NCBI RefSeq assembly: GCF_000949135.2
Contig: NZ_JTAN02000010.1
Location: 124,001 to 188,000 of the forward strand
DNA: 64,000 bases
Direction: 5' to 3'
DNA from: Burkholderia sp. USMB20
GTDB lineage: Bacteria > Pseudomonadota > Gammaproteobacteria > Burkholderiales > Burkholderiaceae
Position numbers and translations under genes: made by a program
Notes under the pieces: model-generated
The model's database searches: none
What the model was told of the DNA's origin: nothing
Seen by the model: only the letters and a program-made list of their open reading frames with translations
Part shown: one piece after another, positions 36,593 to 45,952 of the stretch
How the letters are laid out: every line of letters begins with the position of its first letter
How positions within the stretch are numbered: position 1 is the first letter of the stretch

Positions 36593-37870
36593 CTATGCGG
36601 GGGACTGTAGCACGCCGGACGCGGGCGGAGTGGGCGCCACGTCAAGCCGCGCGAAGCGTCCGCCGGGCACGCTCGCGACGCGGCCGGCCAGTTCGAGCGC
36701 GAGCAACGCGCGATGCAGCGCGTCATCCGACAGGCCGCTGTGCTCGGCGAGCCACTCGTAAGTAACGGGGCCGTATCCCAGTGCGGCGAGCACGGATCGC
36801 TCGGCCGGGTCGTCGGGCGGCACGCCTTCGGTTCCGGCCGATGCGATGGATGGAACGGCGCAATCCGGTTTCCCGACATGCTCACCCGCGCGTCGCCCCA
36901 GCGTGCCGGCTGTTTCGCCGTTATCGGGGCGCGTACGCGAATTCGCCGCGGCGTGGGCGGTGTGCGTTGCCGGTTCGTCCAGCCCGTACTCCTCGAGCAC
37001 GTCGAGCGGTGTCGCGGTGAGCTTCGCGCCGTCGCGGATCAGCGCGTGGCAGCCCTGCGCGAGCGGCGCGTGGATCGAGCCCGGCATCGCGAACACGTCG
37101 CGGCCCAGCTCGTTCGCGAGGCGTGCGGTGATCAGCGAGCCGGAGCGCGGCGCGGCTTCGACGACGAGCACGCCGAGCGCGAGCGCGGCGATCAGCCGGT
37201 TGCGCTGAGGGAAATGCGACGCCCGCGCAGGCGTGCCGAGCGGCCATTCGGACAGGATCGCGCCGCGCGCGGCAATGTCGTGCGCAAGCGTGCGGTGCCG
37301 CGCCGGATAGACGAGATCGGCGCCCGTCGCGATCACCGCGACCGTGCCGGCGCGGCCGTCGAGCCCGCCGCGATGCGCGGCGCCGTCGATGCCGAGCGCG
37401 AGGCCGGAGACGATCGCGAGCCCCGCGTCGGACAGCGCATGGGCGAAGCGGGTGGCGTCGGCGAGCCCTTGCGGCGTCGCATGGCGGCTGCCGACCACGG
37501 CGAGCCCGCGTGCGTGCAGCAGGTCGAGCCTGCCCTTTACATATAGCAGCGGCGGCGGGTCGTGCAGGTCGCGCAGCCGTGGCGGATAGACGGGATCGTT
37601 GAGCGTTACGATCGCGTTGCCCGGTGTGTCGAGCCATGCCAGCGCGGCGTCGGTGCATGCGTCGAGGTCGTCCCGCTCGCTGGCGCGCACCGCCCGCGCG
37701 GCGGCAGCGCTGCTCGCCGCGCCGATGGCCTGGTCGGACGCGGCGAGCAGCGCTGCCGGCGAGCCGAATGCGTCGAGCAGCGCGTGCAGCACGGCGGGGG
37801 AGATGCCCGGCGCATGCGCGAGCTGCAGCCACGCGCGCAACGCGGAAGTCGTCAGCGCTTGCGGCGACAT
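36593..37870 (-). CDS. dprA: DNA-processing protein DprA
   Basis: I start at the ATG at 37868-37870, behind a GGGGAA site (425 residues); an earlier in-frame ATG at 37913-37915 would add 15. An N-terminal helical domain is followed by the Rossmann-like DprA core: AVVGSRHATPQG, IVSGLALGIDGAAHRGGL, GTVAVIATGADLVYPARH, SEWPLGTPARASHFPQRNRLIA and ELGRDVFAMPG. A C-terminal winged helix (about 350-415) ends the protein. DprA loads RecA on incoming single strands during natural transformation. It is divergent from def, a common arrangement in beta-proteobacteria. Confidence 0.92.
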   Translation of the reverse strand: MSPQALTTSALRAWLQLAHAPGISPAVLHALLDAFGSPAALLAASDQAIGAASSAAAARAVRASERDDLDACTDAALAWLDTPGNAIVTLNDPVYPPRLRDLHDPPPLLYVKGRLDLLHARGLAVVGSRHATPQGLADATRFAHALSDAGLAIVSGLALGIDGAAHRGGLDGRAGTVAVIATGADLVYPARHRTLAHDIAARGAILSEWPLGTPARASHFPQRNRLIAALALGVLVVEAAPRSGSLITARLANELGRDVFAMPGSIHAPLAQGCHALIRDGAKLTATPLDVLEEYGLDEPATHTAHAAANSRTRPDNGETAGTLGRRAGEHVGKPDCAVPSIASAGTEGVPPDDPAERSVLAALGYGPVTYEWLAEHSGLSDDALHRALLALELAGRVASVPGGRFARLDVAPTPPASGVLQSPA

Positions 37871-38100
37871 GAGGTTCCCCTCGAACGCGGCGGCCAGCGG
37901 AGCGCGTGGCGCCATGATAAAATTTTCATCATCCGAAATACTCGACAGGGCCGCGCGCACGAGCGCCCGGCCAATTGCAGGAGGCATGACCCGCGGCGTT
38001 GATATGCCGCGCGTCTGCCTCATCTTCATTGCATCCCGGCGGCGGCGCCAGCCGGCCGGATGGCCGATGCGGCACGCCGCTCCACCGAATACCGAATACC

Positions 38101-38604
38101 ATGGCTTTGCTGAACATTCTTCATTACCCCGACAAGCGGCTGCACAAGGTCGCGAAGCCCGTCGACAAGGTCGACGACCGGATCCGCAAGCTCGTCGCCG
38201 ACATGGCCGAAACCATGTACGCCGCGCCGGGCATCGGCCTCGCGGCGACGCAGGTCGACGTGCACGAGCGCGTGATCGTGATCGACGTCTCCGAGGAGAA
38301 GAACGAGCTGCGCGCGTTCATCAACCCCGAGATCGTCTGGTCGAGCGACGTGAAACAGGTCTACGAGGAGGGCTGCCTGTCGGTGCCCGGGATCTACGAC
38401 GAAGTCGAGCGTCCCGACCACGTCCGTGTACGTGCGCTCAACGAGCACGGCGAGACCTTCGAGCTCGACTGCGAGGGCCTCCTGGCCGTGTGCGTGCAGC
38501 ACGAGATGGATCACCTGATGGGGCGCGTGTTCGTCGAATATCTGTCGCCGCTGAAGCAGACCCGCATCAAGACGAAGATGAAGAAACTCGAACGCGCGAT
38601 GTGA
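38101..38604 (+). CDS. def: Peptide deformylase
   Basis: The product is 167 residues from the ATG at 38101. All three motifs are present: GIGLAATQ (44-51), EGCLS with the metal ligand Cys92, and QHEMDH with His134, Glu135 and His138. It removes the formyl group from new proteins, using iron. It is followed 35 bp later by fmt, which adds the formyl group to initiator tRNA, the classic def-fmt pair. Confidence 0.96.
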   Translation: MALLNILHYPDKRLHKVAKPVDKVDDRIRKLVADMAETMYAAPGIGLAATQVDVHERVIVIDVSEEKNELRAFINPEIVWSSDVKQVYEEGCLSVPGIYDEVERPDHVRVRALNEHGETFELDCEGLLAVCVQHEMDHLMGRVFVEYLSPLKQTRIKTKMKKLERAM

Positions 38605-38638
38605 CGCGCGTGTGCCCAGCCCGATCCCGAACGCTGTC

Positions 38639-39631
38639 ATGACCCATACGTTGCGCGTGATTTTTGCCGGCACGCCGGAATTCGCCGCGGCCGCACTCGC
38701 CGCGATCCACGAGGCCGGTTTTCCGGTGCCGCTCGTGCTCACCCAGCCCGATCGCCCGGCCGGGCGCGGGATGAAACTGCAGGCGAGCGCCGTGAAGCGC
38801 TATGCCGTCGAGCACGGGATGCCGGTCGCGCAGCCGCCGTCGCTGCGCCGCGCGGGCAAGTACCCGGCGGAGGCGGCCGACGCGATCGAACTGCTGCGCG
38901 CGACCCCGCACGACGTGATGGTGGTCGCCGCATACGGCCTGCTGCTGCCGCAGGAAGTGCTCGACATTCCGCGTGCCGGCTGCATCAACATCCACGCGTC
39001 GCTGCTGCCGCGCTGGCGCGGCGCCGCGCCGATCCACCGCGCGATCGAGGCCGGTGACGCCGAGACGGGCGTCACGCTGATGCAGATGGACGTCGGCCTC
39101 GACACCGGCGCGATGATCGAGGAAGCGCGCGTCGCGATCGCGTCCGACGACACGACCGCCACGCTCCACGACCGGCTCGCCGCCGACGGCGCGCGGCTGA
39201 TCGTCGATGCGCTGGTGCGGCTCGAGCGCGACGGCACGCTGCCCGCCACGCCGCAGCCGGCCGACGGCGTGACCTATGCGGAAAAGATCGGCAAGCACGA
39301 AGCGGCGCTCGACTGGCGCAAGCCGGCCGACGTGCTCGCGCGCCAGGTGCGCGCGTTCGACCCGTTCCCGGGCGGCGTCGCCACGCTCGACGGCGCGGCC
39401 ATCAAGCTGTGGGCGGCCGAACCGGTGGCGGCGCGCGGCACGACGGTCGACGTGGCGCCCGGCACGATCGTCGAGGCTGCGCCGGAGGGCGTGGTCGTCG
39501 CCTGCGGCAGCGGCGCGCTGCGCGTCACGCAACTGCAGAAACCGGGCGGCAAGCGGCTGCCCGCGCGCGAATTCCTGGCCGGCTCGCCGCTCGCCGCGGG
39601 CCAGCGCTTCGCGTTGCCTGACGCGGCCTGA
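38639..39631 (+). CDS. fmt: Methionyl-tRNA formyltransferase
   Basis: The product is 330 residues from the ATG at 38639; an in-frame GTG at 38612 is less likely. The N-terminal formyltransferase domain starts [18 protein letters not shown] and holds the catalytic stretch [21 protein letters not shown] with Asn, His and, further on, Asp in [10 protein letters not shown]. The C-terminal OB-like domain (about 215-325) starts near [14 protein letters not shown]. It formylates Met-tRNA using 10-formyl-THF, and is in an operon with def. Confidence 0.95.
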   Translation: MTHTLRVIFAGTPEFAAAALAAIHEAGFPVPLVLTQPDRPAGRGMKLQASAVKRYAVEHGMPVAQPPSLRRAGKYPAEAADAIELLRATPHDVMVVAAYGLLLPQEVLDIPRAGCINIHASLLPRWRGAAPIHRAIEAGDAETGVTLMQMDVGLDTGAMIEEARVAIASDDTTATLHDRLAADGARLIVDALVRLERDGTLPATPQPADGVTYAEKIGKHEAALDWRKPADVLARQVRAFDPFPGGVATLDGAAIKLWAAEPVAARGTTVDVAPGTIVEAAPEGVVVACGSGALRVTQLQKPGGKRLPAREFLAGSPLAAGQRFALPDAA

Positions 39632-39741
39632 GCGTCATTCGACACGGCATCGCGCCCGCGCGCAATCGGCCGGATGGCCGAGTCGCGCAGCGCGGCAGGC
39701 GCGCGTAGAATTTCCCTGCGCATTCCGGTTTCGAGGTTCTC

Positions 39742-40383
39742 ATGCTTGGCATCACCCATTTCGGCTTCTTCGTGCTCGCGGTCTTCCTGCTGAACGTCAC
39801 GCCCGGCCCCGATACGGCGTATATCGTTGGCCGCAGCGTCGCGCAGGGCCGTGGCGCGGGGCTGATGTCGGCGCTCGGCATCTCGGCCGGCTGCTGCGTG
39901 CACACGCTTGCGTGCGCATTCGGCCTGACCGCGCTGCTCGCGGCGTCGGCGGCCGCGTTCACGGCGATCAAGCTGGTCGGTGCCGCTTACCTGATCTACC
40001 TCGGCGTGCGCATGATCGTCACGAAGCAGGCCGCCGCGCCGGCAGGCGCCGAGGCGGCGCAGGCCACGGCCGCGAAGCCGCTGCGCCAGTTGTTCATGCA
40101 GGGTTTCTGGACCAACGTGCTGAATCCGAAGGTCGTGCTGTTCTTCGTGTCGTTCTTCCCGCAGTTCGTGTCGGCCGACAGCCCGCACAAGGCGCTGGCG
40201 TTCCTGGCCCTCGGTTCGGTGTTCCTCGTGATGAGCACCGTCTGGAGCTGCATCGTCGCGTGGGTCGCGGGTAGCGTCACACAGCGCTTTTCGGGCAAGC
40301 CGGGCGTCAGGAAATGGCTGGATCGCACGGTGGGCAGCGCCTTCGTCGGCCTCGGGCTGCGGCTCGCGGCGACGCAACGCTGA
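39742..40383 (+). CDS. LysE/RhtB-family amino-acid exporter
   Basis: The product is 213 residues with about six membrane spans. The N-terminal VFLLNVTPGPDTAYIVGRSV carries the family signature (NxTPGPD) that forms the transport path. FWTNVLNPKVVLFFVSFFPQF is the conserved mid-protein motif. The family exports amino acids such as lysine, threonine or homoserine lactones; the substrate is not known here. It follows fmt after 110 bp and may have its own promoter. Confidence 0.9.
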   Translation: MLGITHFGFFVLAVFLLNVTPGPDTAYIVGRSVAQGRGAGLMSALGISAGCCVHTLACAFGLTALLAASAAAFTAIKLVGAAYLIYLGVRMIVTKQAAAPAGAEAAQATAAKPLRQLFMQGFWTNVLNPKVVLFFVSFFPQFVSADSPHKALAFLALGSVFLVMSTVWSCIVAWVAGSVTQRFSGKPGVRKWLDRTVGSAFVGLGLRLAATQR

Positions 40384-40482
40384 AATTGAATTTTTCCGGC
40401 AAGACCTTATCTAACAAATCGCTTACAATTTTCCGCCGCGCACTGTGATGTCGGCGGGTCCCCTGACGGATAAGGAGTGGGT

Positions 40483-41340
40483 ATGTTCAATTGGGTCAAA
40501 ACGGCGATGCTGATGGCCGCGATCACGGCCCTGTTCATCGTGATCGGCGGCATGATCGGTGGCTCGCGCGGCATGACGATCGCGCTGCTGTTCGCGCTCG
40601 GCATGAATTTCTTCTCATACTGGTTCTCCGACAAGATGGTGCTGCGCATGTACAACGCGCAGGAAGTCGACGAGAACACGGCGCCGCAGTTCTACCGGAT
40701 GGTGCGCGAGCTCGCCACGCGCGCGAACCTGCCGATGCCGCGCGTCTATCTGATCAACGAGGACGCGCCGAACGCGTTCGCCACGGGCCGCAACCCCGAG
40801 CACGCGGCGGTCGCCGCGACGACGGGCATCCTGCGCGTGCTGTCCGAGCGCGAGATGCGCGGCGTGATGGCGCACGAGCTCGCGCACGTGAAGCACCGCG
40901 ACATCCTGATCTCGACGATCACCGCGACGATGGCGGGCGCGATTTCGGCGCTGGCCAACTTCGCGATGTTCTTCGGCGGCCGCGACGAAAACGGCCGTCC
41001 GGCCAATCCGATCGCGGGCATTGCGGTCGCGCTGCTCGCGCCGATCGCCGGTGCGCTGATCCAGATGGCGATCTCGCGGGCGCGCGAGTTCGAGGCCGAC
41101 CGCGGCGGCGCGCAGATCTCCGGCGATCCGCAGTCGCTCGCCACCGCGCTCGACAAGATCCATCGCTATGCGGCCGGCATCCCGTTCCAGGCGGCCGAAG
41201 CGCATCCGGCCACCGCGCAGATGATGATCATGAACCCGCTGCACGGCGGCGGCCTGCAGAACCTGTTCTCCACGCACCCGGCGACCGAGGAACGCATCGC
41301 GCGCCTGATGGAGATGGCCCGTACCGGCCGCTTCGATTGA
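40483..41340 (+). CDS. htpX: Membrane zinc metalloprotease HtpX
   Basis: The product is 285 residues. The ATG at 40483 has AAGGAG five bases before it; an in-frame GTG at 40477 is inside this site. Two N-terminal membrane spans (4-24 and 30-48) are followed by the catalytic HELAH (His131, Glu132, His135) and the third ligand Glu in REFEADRGG. Two further hydrophobic segments lie in between. It degrades damaged membrane proteins in the inner membrane under heat or envelope stress. A terminator follows. Confidence 0.94.
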   Translation: MFNWVKTAMLMAAITALFIVIGGMIGGSRGMTIALLFALGMNFFSYWFSDKMVLRMYNAQEVDENTAPQFYRMVRELATRANLPMPRVYLINEDAPNAFATGRNPEHAAVAATTGILRVLSEREMRGVMAHELAHVKHRDILISTITATMAGAISALANFAMFFGGRDENGRPANPIAGIAVALLAPIAGALIQMAISRAREFEADRGGAQISGDPQSLATALDKIHRYAAGIPFQAAEAHPATAQMMIMNPLHGGGLQNLFSTHPATEERIARLMEMARTGRFD

Positions 41341-41386
41341 TCCCCGGCGCATCGCGCGGCCATTGCCGCGCGGGGGCGCGATGCCA

Positions 41387-41415
41387 CCCCGCACGCTTCG
41401 CGCTGCGGGGTTTTT
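41387..41415 (+). terminator. Terminator after htpX
   Basis: A 7-bp stem (41387-41393 with 41404-41410) has a short inner helix in the loop and five T at 41411-41415. Confidence 0.7.
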
Positions 41416-41572
41416 CATTTCTGCGCGCCGTAAAGGGGCCAAAGGGTTCGCGCGGTCGCACGCTACAATGCGCGGTTTGGAATCGCGCGGCCTCGGGGCC
41501 GTTGCGATCCCGCCGTTTGCCGCCTGTGTTTGCCGTGCCTGCTTGCCGCGCTTGATTGCCGATTCCGTTCCG

Positions 41573-42961
41573 ATGACACGAACCCGTTCCTCCGCCCCGT
41601 CTTCCTCCGGCCGCCCGGCGCGCCCGTCCGCGCTGCATCTCGCGCCCGATTCGCTGGGCTTCGCGCTCGACGCGGCCGCGCAGGCAGTCGATGCGGTGCG
41701 GCGCGGCACCGCGCTGCCGGCGGCACTGGCCGCGGTGTTCGCGCAGATGCCGGCCGGCACGCAGGCGCTCGCGCGCGGCGCGACGCAGGACGTTGCGTAT
41801 CGGACGATGCGTCGTCTCGGGAGCGCCGATTGGCTGATCGGCCGGCTCGTCAGCAAAGCGCCGCCCGCGCATGTACATGCGGTGCTCGCCGGCGCATTCG
41901 CGCTGCTGCTCGATCCGGAGGAAACGGCTGCATATCCGGCGTTCACGATCGTCGACCAGGCCGTGACTGTAATCGGCGCGCGACGCGAATACGCGTTCGC
42001 GAAGGGGCTGGTCAACGCGGTGCTGCGGCGTTTCCTGCGCGAGCGCGATGCGCTCGTCGCGGCGCTGCAGGACGATCCGGTCGCGCGCTGGAATTACCGC
42101 GCCTGGTGGGTCGATGCAGTGAAGCGCGCATGGCCCGATGCATGGCAGGCGATCCTCGCGGCCGGCGAGCGCCAGGGGCCGCTGACGCTGCGCGTGAACG
42201 CGCGCCGCGCGAGCGTCGACGCGTATCTCGACACGCTGCGTGCGAGCGGGATCGACGCGACCGCGATCGGCCGTCACGCGGTGCGGCTCGCGTCGGCGCT
42301 GCCGGTCGATCGCATTCCGGGCTTCGCCGATGGCGTCGTGTCGGTGCAGGACGCCGGCGCGCAGCTCGCGGCCGAATGGCTCGGTGCGCGCGACGGCATG
42401 CGCGTGCTCGACGCGTGCGCGGCACCGGGCGGCAAGACCGGGCATATCCTCGAACTGGCCGACGCGGAAGTCGTTGCGCTCGAAAGCGACGCGACGCGCG
42501 CGGCGCGTATCGGCGAGAACCTCGCGCGCCTGTCGCTCGCGGCGGACGTGCGCGTCGGCGACGCGGGCGCACCGGACGCGTGGTACGACGGCCGTCCGTT
42601 CGATCGCATCCTGGCCGACGTGCCGTGCTCGGCGTCCGGCATCGTGCGCCGTCATCCCGACATCCGCTGGCTGCGCCGCGAAGCCGACATCGCCGCGCTC
42701 GTCGCGGAACAGCGCCGCATCCTGAGCGCGTTGTGGCCGCTGGTGAAACCGGGCGGCGAACTGCTCTACGTGACCTGTTCGATCTTCCCCGAGGAAGGTG
42801 AATTGCAGGCGCGCTGGTTTGAAGCGGCCTGTGAAGATGCGGTACGATTGGACGCGCCCGGCCAACTGCTGCCGGGCGGCGTGCACGGCGGGGCGGCCGG
42901 CGCACGCGACCAGAACACCGATCACGACGGATTTTTCTACGCGCGGTTTCAGAAACGGTGA
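41573..42961 (+). CDS. rsmB: 16S rRNA (cytosine-967 C5) methyltransferase RsmB
   Basis: I start at the ATG at 41573 (462 residues); the frame stays open upstream but does not resemble the family. The N-terminal NusB-like helical domain (about 20-160) is followed by the methyltransferase core. SAM binding is in VLDACAAPGGKTGHILEL, and the two cysteines of the m5C mechanism are in DVPCSASGIVRRHPDIRW and YVTCSIFPEEGE. It methylates 16S rRNA. The stop overlaps the GTG of the DUF4390 gene, starting a tightly packed unit that runs through ntrX. Confidence 0.93.
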   Translation: MTRTRSSAPSSSGRPARPSALHLAPDSLGFALDAAAQAVDAVRRGTALPAALAAVFAQMPAGTQALARGATQDVAYRTMRRLGSADWLIGRLVSKAPPAHVHAVLAGAFALLLDPEETAAYPAFTIVDQAVTVIGARREYAFAKGLVNAVLRRFLRERDALVAALQDDPVARWNYRAWWVDAVKRAWPDAWQAILAAGERQGPLTLRVNARRASVDAYLDTLRASGIDATAIGRHAVRLASALPVDRIPGFADGVVSVQDAGAQLAAEWLGARDGMRVLDACAAPGGKTGHILELADAEVVALESDATRAARIGENLARLSLAADVRVGDAGAPDAWYDGRPFDRILADVPCSASGIVRRHPDIRWLRREADIAALVAEQRRILSALWPLVKPGGELLYVTCSIFPEEGELQARWFEAACEDAVRLDAPGQLLPGGVHGGAAGARDQNTDHDGFFYARFQKR

Positions 42962-43548
42962 CGATCAAACACCTATTTCCACTTCGGCTTGCGGCCGTCC
43001 TGCTGGTCGCGTTGACGCTGTGCCTGACGGTCGTTCGGCCGGCGCGCGCCGAGTCGATCGCCGTGCAGCGCGCATCGCTGCAGGCTGACGGAAGCGGCTG
43101 GAGCCTCGATGCCCGCTTCGATTTCGAGCTGAATCCGAACCTCGAGGATGCCGTCAACAAGGGCATCCCGCTTTACTTCACGACCGACTTCGAACTGGGC
43201 CGCGCGCGCTGGTACTGGTTCGACGAGCAGCCGGTGTCGGTGTCGCAGACGATCCGGCTGTCGTTCCAGCCGCTCACGCGCGAGTACCGCGTGTCGACGG
43301 GCGGCCTGCAACTCGGCTTCCCGTCGCTGAAGGACGCGCTCGCGGTCGTCCGGCACATCACGTCGTGGCACGTGATCGACCGCAACCAGGTGCGTGCCGG
43401 CGAAACCTACACGGCCTCGGTGCGGATGCAGCTCGATACGGCGCTGATGCCGAAGCCGTTCCAGGTCGACGCGGTGAACAACCGCGACTGGACGCTCGGG
43501 TCGGACTGGAAGCGCTTTACCTTCACGGTGACCGAACGTGCTAAATAA
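42958..43548 (+). CDS. DUF4390 exported protein
   Basis: The product is 196 residues from a GTG at 42958 that overlaps the rsmB stop (GTGA). A signal peptide or anchor (LRLAAVLLVALTLCLTVV) ends at RPARAES. The rest is beta-rich, with GWSLDARFDFELNPNLEDAV and the end VDAVNNRDWTLGSDWKRFTF, the DUF4390 pattern. Its location between rsmB and ntrY is typical of beta-proteobacteria. It may be a periplasmic partner of the NtrY sensor, but this is only inferred from gene order. Confidence 0.88.
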   Translation: MTIKHLFPLRLAAVLLVALTLCLTVVRPARAESIAVQRASLQADGSGWSLDARFDFELNPNLEDAVNKGIPLYFTTDFELGRARWYWFDEQPVSVSQTIRLSFQPLTREYRVSTGGLQLGFPSLKDALAVVRHITSWHVIDRNQVRAGETYTASVRMQLDTALMPKPFQVDAVNNRDWTLGSDWKRFTFTVTERAK

Positions 43549-45952
43549 AGTGCGCCGCGCGGCCAGCGGGAAGAGCCTCCTCGTTCGCGTGATCGTCTCG
43601 ACCGTCGCGATCACCGCATTGCTGCTGCTCGTGCTGCTCGCGGCCGCGAGCGCGAACACCGAATTCTTCGACCGCTACTACTCGTGGCTGTACGCGACGA
43701 ACATTGTCGTCGCGCTCGTGTTCCTGCTCGTGGTGCTCGGGCTGATCGGGATGATCGTCGTGCGCCTGAGGAAGGGCAAGTTCGGCACGCGGCTGCTCGC
43801 GAAGCTCGCGGTGTTCTTCGCGCTCGTCGGCGTGGTGCCGGGCGGGATCATCTACATCGTGTCGTACCAGTTCGTGTCGCGCAGTATCGAGTCGTGGTTC
43901 GACGTGAACGTCGAGACCGCGCTGACGGCCGGCCTGAACCTCGGCCGCGGGATGCTCGACGCGTCGCTGTCCGACCTGCAGACGAAGGCGCGGCTGATGT
44001 CCGACCAGCTCGCGAGCGTCGATGCGAACACGAACGGCACGACGCTCACGCTCTTGCGCCTGCGCGACCAGTTCGGCGTGCAGGATGCGACGATCGTCGA
44101 GCCGAGCCGCGGCGGCTCCGGCGCGGCGCCCGACCTGCACATCGTCGCGCAGGCATCGGGCAATTTCGCCGCGCTGATTCCGGACGACCTGCCGACGCCG
44201 CTGATGCTGAGCCAGGCGCGCGAACACGGCGCGTATGCGGCGATCGAGGGCGAGGTCGACGGCGACCCGCGCGCGCACGGCGCGAAGGGCGCGCTGCGGC
44301 TGCGTGTCGTGCGGCCGATTCCCGACGCGACGACGTCGCTGCTGCAGCCGGCGGAGCGGTTCCTGCAGCTCACGCAGCCGGTGCCGCCCACGCTCGCGCA
44401 CAATGCGGACGCGGTGCAGCGCGCGTATCGCGAGTACCAGGAAAAATCGCTCGGCCGCACGGGCTTGCGCAAGATGTACATCGGCACGCTGACGCTCGCG
44501 CTGTTCCTCGCGACCTTCATCGCGATGATGCTCGCGCTCGCGCTCGGCCAGCAGCTCGCGCGGCCGCTGTTCCTGCTCGCGCAGGGCACGAAGGAGATCA
44601 CGGAAGGCGACTACACGCCGAAGCGCGAGATCAAGTCGCGCGACGAGCTCGGCTTCCTCACGCAGTCGTTCAATGCGATGACGCGCCAGCTGTCCGAGGC
44701 GCGGCTCGCGGTCGAGAAGAACCGGGTCGCGCTCGAGCATTCGAAGACCTATCTCGAGAGCATCCTCGCGAACCTGACCGCCGGCGTGTTCGTGCTCGAT
44801 CGCCAGTTCCGGCTGACGACGGCCAACCGCGGCGCCGAGCGCATTTTCCGCCAGCCGTTCGGCGCGATGATCGGCACGGCGCTCGACCGGATCGGCGTCG
44901 TCGCGGAATTCGGCGCGATGGTGCGCAAGGCGTTCGCCGATCGCGAAGCGGCGTCCGACGACGGCGGCGGCGACCGCGGCCACTGGCAGCAGCAGTTCGC
45001 GATCGAAGTGCCGGGCGAAGCCGATCCGCTGACCTTGCTCGTACGCGGCACGCGCCTCGTATCGACCGTCGAGGGCGAGGCCGACGATCCGCAAACGTCC
45101 GGCTACGTCGTCGTGTTCGACGACATCTCCGACGTGATTTCCGCGCAGCGTTCGGTCGCGTGGGGCGAGGTCGCGCGGCGGCTCGCGCACGAGATCAAGA
45201 ACCCGCTGACGCCGATCCAGCTGTCGGCCGAGCGCCTGCAGATGAAGCTGTCCGACAAGCTCGCGCCGCCCGATGCCGACGTGCTCAAGCGCGGCGCGAC
45301 GATGATCGTCAACCAAGTGGCCGCGATGAAGCGCATGGTCGACGACTTCCGCGAATATGCGCGCACGCCGCCGGCGGTGCTCGCCAACCTGCAGCTGAAC
45401 GAACTGGCGAGCGAGGTGCTCGGGCTGTATGGTGTCGGCGAAGGCAAGAGCGCGATCGTCGCCGAACTCGCGCCGTCGCTGCCGGTGATCCGCGGCGACG
45501 CGACGCAACTGCGCCAGGTGATTCACAACCTGCTGCAGAACGCGCAGGATTCGGTCGCGGAAGTCGCGCATCCGCGTGTGTTGATCGAAACCAAGACAGT
45601 AGAATATGGCGACCCCGACGCCGAGGGCAAAACGCGCGTCGCGGTACGTCTTACCGTGTCCGACAACGGGCCCGGTTTTCCGGCACGCATCCTGACCCGT
45701 GCGTTCGAGCCTTACGTGACGACGAAGGCGAAGGGCACGGGGCTCGGATTGGCCACGGTCAAGAAAATCGTCGATGAGCACGGCGCGCGGATCGATCTGC
45801 GCAATCGCATGCACGGCGAGACCGTCGAGGGTGCGCAGGTGTCGATCCTGTTCCTGCAGATGGCGAGCGATACGCCAGGCGTCGAATCCGGCGCGCAGGG
45901 CGGGGCGGCTCCCGCCAAGACAAAAGCAAGTGTGCAGACAAAGGCAGCGTAA
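43538..45952 (+). CDS. ntrY: NtrY-type membrane sensor histidine kinase
   Basis: The product is 804 residues from a GTG at 43538 that lies within the last codons of the DUF4390 gene (11-base overlap). Membrane spans at about 13-37, 52-75, 88-112 and 312-335 enclose a periplasmic loop of about 200 residues. A HAMP domain (about 336-390), a PAS domain (about 400-510) and the kinase core follow. The phosphorylated residue is His551 in RRLAHEIKNPLTP. The N box is near VIHNLLQNAQDSVAEV and the G boxes are DNGPGFP and GTGLGLATVKKIVD. The NtrY/NtrX pair senses nitrogen, redox or envelope state in proteobacteria. Confidence 0.93.
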   Translation: MLNKVRRAASGKSLLVRVIVSTVAITALLLLVLLAAASANTEFFDRYYSWLYATNIVVALVFLLVVLGLIGMIVVRLRKGKFGTRLLAKLAVFFALVGVVPGGIIYIVSYQFVSRSIESWFDVNVETALTAGLNLGRGMLDASLSDLQTKARLMSDQLASVDANTNGTTLTLLRLRDQFGVQDATIVEPSRGGSGAAPDLHIVAQASGNFAALIPDDLPTPLMLSQAREHGAYAAIEGEVDGDPRAHGAKGALRLRVVRPIPDATTSLLQPAERFLQLTQPVPPTLAHNADAVQRAYREYQEKSLGRTGLRKMYIGTLTLALFLATFIAMMLALALGQQLARPLFLLAQGTKEITEGDYTPKREIKSRDELGFLTQSFNAMTRQLSEARLAVEKNRVALEHSKTYLESILANLTAGVFVLDRQFRLTTANRGAERIFRQPFGAMIGTALDRIGVVAEFGAMVRKAFADREAASDDGGGDRGHWQQQFAIEVPGEADPLTLLVRGTRLVSTVEGEADDPQTSGYVVVFDDISDVISAQRSVAWGEVARRLAHEIKNPLTPIQLSAERLQMKLSDKLAPPDADVLKRGATMIVNQVAAMKRMVDDFREYARTPPAVLANLQLNELASEVLGLYGVGEGKSAIVAELAPSLPVIRGDATQLRQVIHNLLQNAQDSVAEVAHPRVLIETKTVEYGDPDAEGKTRVAVRLTVSDNGPGFPARILTRAFEPYVTTKAKGTGLGLATVKKIVDEHGARIDLRNRMHGETVEGAQVSILFLQMASDTPGVESGAQGGAAPAKTKASVQTKAA

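Noticed and set aside
33736-36765. A 1009-codon open frame on the plus strand over topB
   Set aside because: It is a shadow of topB and the thioredoxin-fold gene, with Arg/Leu-rich composition and no ribosome site or motif.
37871-38100. Paired promoters in the AT-rich patch (37914-37935) between dprA and def
   Set aside because: -10-like words occur in both directions, but no acceptable -35 box is at the right distance on either side.
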